The notes under the pieces: generated by a model
What the model was told of the DNA's origin: nothing
The model's database searches: none
The model's input: only the letters and a program-made list of their open reading frames with translations
Translations under genes and position numbers: made by a program
Shown: positions 6,437-10,701 of the stretch, piece by piece
Layout of the letters: each line of letters begins with the position of its first letter
Position numbering within the stretch: the first letter of the stretch is position 1
Assembly: GCA_047611425.1 (NCBI GenBank)
Contig: JBLFWJ010000116.1
Span: 1-10,701, forward strand
Direction of reading: 5' to 3'
Length of the DNA stretch: 10,701 nucleotides
Source of the DNA: JBLFWJ01 sp047611425
GTDB lineage: Bacteria > Bacteroidota > Bacteroidia > UBA10329

Positions 6437-9229
6437 ATGAAAAAGTTTACACACACATTTATTGCGCTCTTTATGAGCTTTATGGCCTTTGGCCAGTTCA
6501 CAGCTGACGACCTTGTTATTTCCGGAACAGTCGTTGACATTAACGGAATGGTAGTAGCCGGAGCTGAGGTTTGCGCCTTTTCCGACTCAACTTCTGGCTT
6601 CGTTTTTTGGGATTGTGCAACAACCGACTCTAACGGTAACTATACTTTATATGTAATAGGAGGCTCTACTTCAGGACCAAACATTGATTTCTCCGTTTAT
6701 CTGAACGATAGCTGTGGTCCAAATTGGCTTCCGCCTCCTCCGACCATTGTTTCCAATATGCAAGGAACAGTTGATATGGCAACTGCCGATTTCATCTCTT
6801 GCGCCAGTGGTGGCGGTGGCGGAAACTGTGGTGTTTCTATTTCGGTACAAGCCGATTCTAGCAATACCACCGGTTTCTATCTAACAGCAACACCTACAGG
6901 TAATGGACCATTCCTCTATGTATGGGACAATGGTTCAACCACTCAAACTGCCTATTACATCAACAACGGAATCATGCTTTGGGATGGCTGCGTTACTGTA
7001 ATCGACATGGATAGCTGTGCTACTACCTCATGTAACAACTCTTGGTGGGGCGGTGGAAACGGAAACTGCAGTGTAGATGTCACGAGTTCTCAGAACCCAG
7101 CGGACTCTACAAGCTTTACGCTTACTGCAACGTCAACAGGTACGGCTCCATTTACTTATGAGTGGTGGCCAGGTGGTGAAACCACTCAGTCGGTTACAAT
7201 GAACTTTAATCAAATTGACGTGGCTTGCGTAACCGTTACAGATGATAACGGATGTGTAGCTTTCGGTTGCGATACTGTTTATCCTGGTGGATGCTATGCA
7301 GATTTCTGGTTATGGGGCAACGGACCTAACGGATCAATTGAAGCCAATGATACGGTACAAGCGTATTTCAATGGTTCATTTGAAGGTGGCAACAGCTACG
7401 TTTGGCTTGTTTCTAACGCTACAACAACAATTACTTACACTGGTCAGAACCCGTATATCTACTTCCCTGGAGCTGGATCTTACCAAGTATGTGTTACCGT
7501 TGATAATGGTGAAGGGTGTTCAGATTCATACTGTCAAACTATAACGGTTAATGGAAACTCTGGTAACTGTGATGTGACTATCACGAGTTCAATGGACACA
7601 ACTGGTGGCGCTATTGTTTATGGCTTAACTGCTAACCCTACTGGTATTGCACCATTCACTTACTCTTGGAGTACCGGAGAAACAACGCAAACGATCAATT
7701 TCATGCCATCACCAATCTTCGGTGATTCTGTTTGTGTTTGGGTTACCGATGCAAATGGATGTATTGCAATGACGTGTGGTGTTTACGGAGGAAACTCTGG
7801 TTCTTGCCAAGCTAACTTCTACAGTTATAATGACTCAATCTGCATGCAGCCTCTTGACTGCTTCCAGTTTGTAGATGTTTCTTCTGGTCCAAACACTCAG
7901 GTAGTTGCCTGGTCATGGGATATGGGTGATGGAGCACATTATACTACACAGAACCCAATGCACTCTTACAGTCAATGGGGAACCTACACCGTTTGCTTGA
8001 CAGTAACTATGTCTGATGGATGTACTAGCACATACTGTGATTACATCGTTGTAGGTGGAGGCTCTGGTAACTGTGATGCTACTTTCACTTATTCTGGCCC
8101 AACACTAATCGGTCACACATTCTCAGCAAGTACATTAGATTCCAATCTAACCTACCAATGGGAAATGGACGGAGTTGTTATGGGCAGCGGATGGGACCTC
8201 TACGTTCCTGGGTTTGCACCTGGTACTTACACTATCTGTCTTACTGTGTTTGACAATCTTAACTGTTGGGATCAATTCTGCATGACCATCACTATTCCAG
8301 GTGGACCATGTGAAGGATATATTTCAGGCGCAGTGTATGCGGGATCACCAAACTTCCCACTTGATGAGGGAATGGTTTACTTGATCAGTTTTGATCCAAT
8401 CACAAACCTCCTTACTGCAATTGACAGTACTGAACTCGACACGATGAACTACTACTTCTTCGGACCGGTTCCATGTGGAGACTACTTGGTGAAAGCTGCT
8501 GCAAGTTCAAACAGCGCTTACTACACTGATCATATTCCAACTTACTTTGGTAACTCACCATTCTGGGATTTTGCTGAAACTGTATCAATCAGTCAAGCGA
8601 ACATTCAGGTTACTGCTGATGTAACACTAATCGCTGGTGCAAATCCTGGTGGACCTGGCTTTATCGGTGGAGATGTTACAGAAGGAGCCAACAAGATGGG
8701 TGATATCGGTGATCCAGTTGCTGGTGCAACGGTAATGTTGTTCGATAATAGCTCTAACGTTATCACTTATGCTTACACTGATGCTAACGGTCAGTTTGGG
8801 TTCGATAACCTTCCTTGGGGAACATACCAAGTATATGTTGAGATATTGAACAAGACTACTACTCCTGTTGTGGTAACGATTGGACCAGACCAGCCATCAT
8901 TCGAAGGTGTGCACGTATTGGTGTTCGATACAGAAATCACAACGAGCATTGATGAGCCTGAGATAGTTCTTACAACAACTGGTCTTTATCCAAACCCAAC
9001 CAACGGAAACGTGAGCATTGAGCTTGGTTCTGAAGCCGCAATTAATCTTCAAATCAGTATTCGTGATCTTACTGGAAGAGTTGTGATGAATGAGCCAGTT
9101 ACACTAACTGTTGGTGGCAATAAAATCATCTTGGATGTAACCCGTTTATCTGAAGGCTATTATAGCGTTGAGTTCATCAACACAGAAGCCGGAGTTAAAT
9201 TGAATGAGAAATTAATAGTGGTTGATTGA
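6437..9229 (+). CDS. Large Cys-rich Ig/PKD-repeat surface protein with T9SS sorting domain
   Basis: This 930-residue secreted protein is probably an adhesin or structural surface protein. The signal peptide is residues 1-20 (ends MAFGQ). A carboxypeptidase-regulatory-like beta domain (about 26-75, ISGTVVDINGMVVAGAEV) follows. Then come six Ig/PKD-type repeats starting near 131, 211, 286, 378, 457 and 546. They are separated by Gly-rich linkers (GGGGGN, GGGNGN, YPGG, NGNSGN, GGNSGS, GGGSGN). Each ends in a pattern like CVTV-x-D-x3-C-x3-5-C. Repeat 5 is a clear PKD domain (WSWDMGDG, NPMHSYSQWGTYTVCLTV). Residues 625-735 and 742-816 are two further beta domains (ISGAVYAG...; GDPVAGATVMLFD...DANGQFGFDNLPWGTY). 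A T9SS type A tail runs from GLYPNPTNGN (849) to KLIVVD (930). It is not SprB itself: it is much shorter and the repeat mix differs. No enzyme domain is seen. Confidence 0.88.
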   Translation: MKKFTHTFIALFMSFMAFGQFTADDLVISGTVVDINGMVVAGAEVCAFSDSTSGFVFWDCATTDSNGNYTLYVIGGSTSGPNIDFSVYLNDSCGPNWLPPPPTIVSNMQGTVDMATADFISCASGGGGGNCGVSISVQADSSNTTGFYLTATPTGNGPFLYVWDNGSTTQTAYYINNGIMLWDGCVTVIDMDSCATTSCNNSWWGGGNGNCSVDVTSSQNPADSTSFTLTATSTGTAPFTYEWWPGGETTQSVTMNFNQIDVACVTVTDDNGCVAFGCDTVYPGGCYADFWLWGNGPNGSIEANDTVQAYFNGSFEGGNSYVWLVSNATTTITYTGQNPYIYFPGAGSYQVCVTVDNGEGCSDSYCQTITVNGNSGNCDVTITSSMDTTGGAIVYGLTANPTGIAPFTYSWSTGETTQTINFMPSPIFGDSVCVWVTDANGCIAMTCGVYGGNSGSCQANFYSYNDSICMQPLDCFQFVDVSSGPNTQVVAWSWDMGDGAHYTTQNPMHSYSQWGTYTVCLTVTMSDGCTSTYCDYIVVGGGSGNCDATFTYSGPTLIGHTFSASTLDSNLTYQWEMDGVVMGSGWDLYVPGFAPGTYTICLTVFDNLNCWDQFCMTITIPGGPCEGYISGAVYAGSPNFPLDEGMVYLISFDPITNLLTAIDSTELDTMNYYFFGPVPCGDYLVKAAASSNSAYYTDHIPTYFGNSPFWDFAETVSISQANIQVTADVTLIAGANPGGPGFIGGDVTEGANKMGDIGDPVAGATVMLFDNSSNVITYAYTDANGQFGFDNLPWGTYQVYVEILNKTTTPVVVTIGPDQPSFEGVHVLVFDTEITTSIDEPEIVLTTTGLYPNPTNGNVSIELGSEAAINLQISIRDLTGRVVMNEPVTLTVGGNKIILDVTRLSEGYYSVEFINTEAGVKLNEKLIVVD

Positions 9230-9257
9230 TTGCCTTGATCAATTGACCTGCTCGGTC

Positions 9258-9290
9258 GGAAGGGAAGCGAAAGCTTCCCTTTCTTTTTTT
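9258..9290 (+). terminator. Rho-independent terminator of the surface-protein gene
   Basis: The stem AAGGGAAGC (9260-9268) pairs with GCTTCCCTT (9273-9281) around a GAAA tetraloop and extends two further pairs, one of them G-T. It is followed by TTTTTTT at 9284-9290. It begins 28 bases after the stop at 9229. The T run is only on the plus strand, so it serves the upstream gene and not the convergent kinase. Confidence 0.92.
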
Positions 9291-9312
9291 ACCCTGAGCC
9301 CAGTCGAAGGGT
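9291..9312. repeat. Short imperfect palindrome resembling a dispersed intergenic repeat
   Basis: ACCCTGAGCCCAGTCGAAGG plus GT forms an imperfect inverted repeat with ACCCT/AGGGT arms and a partly mismatched centre. The word family CCCTGAGC...GTCGAAGGG is, from general knowledge, a common dispersed element in many bacterial genomes, including Bacteroidota. There is no second copy in this window. It lies between the terminator and the stop of the convergent kinase gene, the usual place for such REP-like elements. Confidence 0.45.
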
Positions 9313-9315
9313 GCT

Positions 9316-10193
9316 TTAAAATCTGGATAGAATTCGTTCCACTTGGTTGCAATAACTGGCTCCAAATAGATTTACATGCACCATCAAAGGATAAAGTTGA
9401 CCAATTCCAAGACGATCTTCCCAGCTCGGTTCTAACGGGAACGATTCATTGTAGGATTCAAATACCTCTTGATCAAACCCGCCAAATAATTGCATCATCG
9501 CAAGATCCATTTCGCGATGACCGAAGTAAACCGCAGGATCAAAAATGCATGGTTTCCCATCTTGTGAAACAGAGTAGTTTCCACGCCAAAGGTCACCGTG
9601 GATTAAGGAAGGTCGTTCAATCGGGAAGATGCTTTCGAGTTGAGGTTTGAGTCGATCAAAACCATTGCTCATTTCATGAGTCAATAGTTTCATTTTCGAG
9701 GCCAATTTAATTTGTGGCAGAAGTCTTTCTGCCCAATAAAACTTCGCCCAAGTTGAATGTGAGGCGTTCGATTGAGGCAATAGTCCGACATAGTTAGAAT
9801 GGTCCAAACCGAATTGGTCTCGAGTGGTTTTATGTAAGCCAGCCAAGCGTTTTCCAAAGTCGGCCGAAAACGCTGTGCCTCTCTGACCCTGCTCCATCCA
9901 GTCCATCACAAGAAATTGCTGCCCACCAAATTCATTAATTAAAATAGGCTTTGGAATCTCGAATTCAGAGTTTGCAATTAACAACCCCAAACTTCTAGCT
10001 TCAGTTTCAAACATGTTCGGATAACGCACCGCAGAATTTGTCTTCAGAAAAACTGACCTGCTGAGGTCTCTAATTTATGAGCACTATTGACCGAGCCTCC
10101 TCCAACCCCAGTGGCTCTTAGGATTCTACACTCAATGTTGAGCGCTGAAGTAAGCCATCCTTCGAGTTTTTGGATATGCGAATTCTGCATCAT
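9316..10193 (-). pseudogene. Fructosamine kinase family gene, interrupted by a one-base frameshift
   Basis: Two overlapping minus-strand frames together encode one fructosamine/ketosamine kinase (FN3K family), which phosphorylates sugar adducts on amines so that they fall off. From ATG at 10193, frame A gives MMQNSHIQKLEGWLTSALNI and then the Gly-rich loop TGVGGGSVNSAHKLETSAGQ-FF before a TGA at 10046-10044. The other frame gives LKTNSAVRYPNMFETEA onward to the stop at 9316, including HGDLWRGN (catalytic D) and FDPAVYFGHREMDLAM (metal-binding D). Adding one T to the run of five at 10052-10048 (plus-strand AAAAA) restores a continuous 292-residue protein, the usual family length. Downstream of the shift the longest open frame starts at a GTG at 10029 (237 residues). 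It lacks the Gly loop and the ATP-binding lysine (K of LKTN), so it should be inactive alone. A recent mutation, a sequencing error or programmed slippage all fit. Confidence 0.88.
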
Positions 10194-10224
10194 TATTCAA
10201 TCGAAAAGAACGTAAAAAGATCGC

Positions 10225-10232
10225 TAACTTTG
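10225..10232 (+). promoter_or_regulatory. -7 promoter box of the tRNA gene
   Basis: TAACTTTG matches the Bacteroidota -7 consensus TAnnTTTG at every fixed position and ends 11 bases before the first base of the tRNA. A clear -33 TTTG is not visible about 20 bases upstream; only TTC near 10197 is found. Confidence 0.65.
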
Positions 10233-10243
10233 ACGCCCTTCTT

Positions 10244-10319
<76 letters not shown>

Positions 10320-10328
10320 GATCAATTT

Positions 10329-10358
10329 CGCCATCACAATTTTGTGATGGCGTTTTTT
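10329..10358 (+). terminator. Rho-independent terminator of tRNA-Ala
   Basis: CGCCATCACA (10329-10338) pairs perfectly with TGTGATGGCG (10343-10352) around ATTT, and is followed at once by TTTTTT (10353-10358). It begins 12 bases after the tRNA and so ends a single-tRNA transcript. Confidence 0.95.
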
Positions 10359-10480
10359 CATTTATGGAATCGTGAACTCGTTCATAGATTCGTAAAAATG
10401 GAAAAACCGTAATCGCTGTGCGATGAAGAAATTGATCCACTGTCAGAAAAGGAAGGGATATTTAATCCCTCCGGCTCCAC
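10359..10480. other. Non-coding stretch with tRNA-end-like remnant
   Basis: No convincing gene is present; the longest small frame (from 10423, 26 residues) runs across the IS edge and is probably chance. It holds an imperfect hairpin at 10367-10391 (GAATCGTGAAC / GTTCATAGATTC). It also holds a short inverted repeat, AGGGAT (10454-10459) and ATCCCT (10465-10470), followed by CCGGCTCCA. Together these look like the T arm, 3' acceptor strand and discriminator base of a tRNA, but no matching GAGCCGG 5' strand lies upstream. The word TCCACTG occurs at the real tRNA 3' end (10314), at 10436 and at 10476. A decayed or displaced tRNA end is one reading. Confidence 0.4.
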
Positions 10481-10515
10481 TGAGTCGTCCTAAAATAAGT
10501 TGACAGGTTTTACTG

Positions 10516-10701
10516 TTAATTGTTTTCAGAACCCTGCCCCTCAAAAGGCAGGGTTTTTTGATGAATAAAGTTAGGTGTTCTCATGTTCAAACTCAAGTGT
10601 GGTCGTTTTTCATTGTAGGTCTGTATCGATTGTCGTATTAGGATGTCGAGTTCCTTACCTGTATTGCATTTGTTGATAAGGAACTCCTGTTTGAGTATTC
10701 C
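10516..10701 (-). CDS. IS3-family transposase OrfB, C-terminal fragment (runs off the right edge)
   Basis: The last 61 residues of an rve-type (integrase core) DDE transposase are read. The frame enters at 10701 with GILKQEFL, the region just around the catalytic glutamate helix in this family. It continues through IRQSIQTYNEKRPHLSLNMR, matching the family's YN..RPH..L hallmark, then TPNFIHQK, and ends ...GSENN with TAA at 10518-10516. The E of KQEFL is the probable third acidic residue of the DDE triad, as in K-x-E motifs of IS3 OrfB. The rest of the gene, and any OrfA, would lie at higher coordinates. Whether the full copy is intact cannot be told from here. Confidence 0.9.
   Translation of the reverse strand, partial: GILKQEFLINKCNTGKELDILIRQSIQTYNEKRPHLSLNMRTPNFIHQKTLPFEGQGSENN
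10530..10559 (+). terminator. Plus-strand terminator-like hairpin inside the IS end
   Basis: CCCTGCC (10532-10538) pairs with GGCAGGG (10547-10553), loop CCTCAAAA, followed by TTTTTT at 10554-10559. It lies within the transposase 3' coding sequence but is oriented to stop transcription entering the element from outside, antisense to the transposase. No gene directly upstream needs it, since the tRNA has its own terminator. Confidence 0.7.

Larger units (their letters stand above)
10481..10701 (-). mobile_element. 3' end of an IS3-family insertion sequence (partial)
   Basis: The transposase C-terminus (below) marks an IS3-family element running off the right edge. The boundary is placed at TGAGTCGTCC (10481), because IS3-family ends begin with TG and become G/A-C-A-rich about 20-25 bases in; here TTGACA is reached at 10500-10505. 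The boundary is inferred: the other end and any target duplication are outside the window. Confidence 0.6.

Noticed and set aside
6437..9229. CRISPR-like or tandem DNA repeat array in the large gene
   Set aside because: The repetition is at protein-domain level with diverged DNA, in frame throughout; no regular repeat-spacer pattern is seen.
9222..9650. Plus-strand open frame of 142 residues after the surface-protein gene
   Set aside because: It runs across a clear terminator and lies antisense to the conserved fructosamine kinase coding sequence; its product has no domain-like features.
10423..10503. Small frame beginning MKKLIHCQKRKGYL
   Set aside because: It is only 26 residues, crosses the inferred IS boundary and covers the inverted repeat; it is probably chance.

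Overview
The window looks like chromosomal DNA of a marine or freshwater Bacteroidota, probably Flavobacteriales or a relative. Two large secreted proteins end in type IX secretion (T9SS) type A sorting domains, a DUF3667 zinc-ribbon membrane protein typical of the phylum is present, Bacteroidota-type -7 promoter boxes (TAnnTTTG) can be read, and Shine-Dalgarno sequences are mostly absent. The taxonomic call is inference from gene content; no rRNA is present.

Layout. 3-128: 3' end of an unidentified + strand gene. 131-1063: DUF3667-type membrane protein. 1095-2240: secreted PHB-depolymerase-like esterase with a T9SS tail. 2237-3812, minus strand: a GNAT acetyltransferase followed by an exported TPR-like protein that overlaps its end. 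3907-5662, plus strand: a three-gene cluster of a tandem SiaB-type (DUF6272) GHKL kinase, a SiaC-type (DUF1987) partner and an acylphosphatase. 5663-6172, minus: ferritin, whose stop codon abuts that of the acylphosphatase. 6437-9229, plus: a 930-residue Cys-rich Ig/PKD repeat surface protein with a T9SS tail, followed by a strong terminator. 9316-10193, minus: a fructosamine kinase family gene interrupted by an apparent one-base deletion in a T run. 10244-10317: tRNA-Ala(GGC) with its own promoter and terminator. From about 10481 to the window end: the 3' end of an IS3-family insertion sequence, transposase on the minus strand.

How genes work together. The most interesting unit is the kinase/SiaC pair. 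In Pseudomonas, SiaB phosphorylates SiaC, SiaA dephosphorylates it, and unphosphorylated SiaC activates the diguanylate cyclase SiaD. Here two complete-looking SiaB-like domains are fused in one protein, followed 10 bases later by the SiaC homologue, with no phosphatase or cyclase gene within the window. It may be a partner-switching relay with a different output. The esterase and the repeat protein are both predicted T9SS cargo. The remaining genes look like ordinary, functionally unlinked chromosomal genes. The right edge (tRNA, repeated tRNA-end-like words, IS) is the only part with clear signs of mobility.
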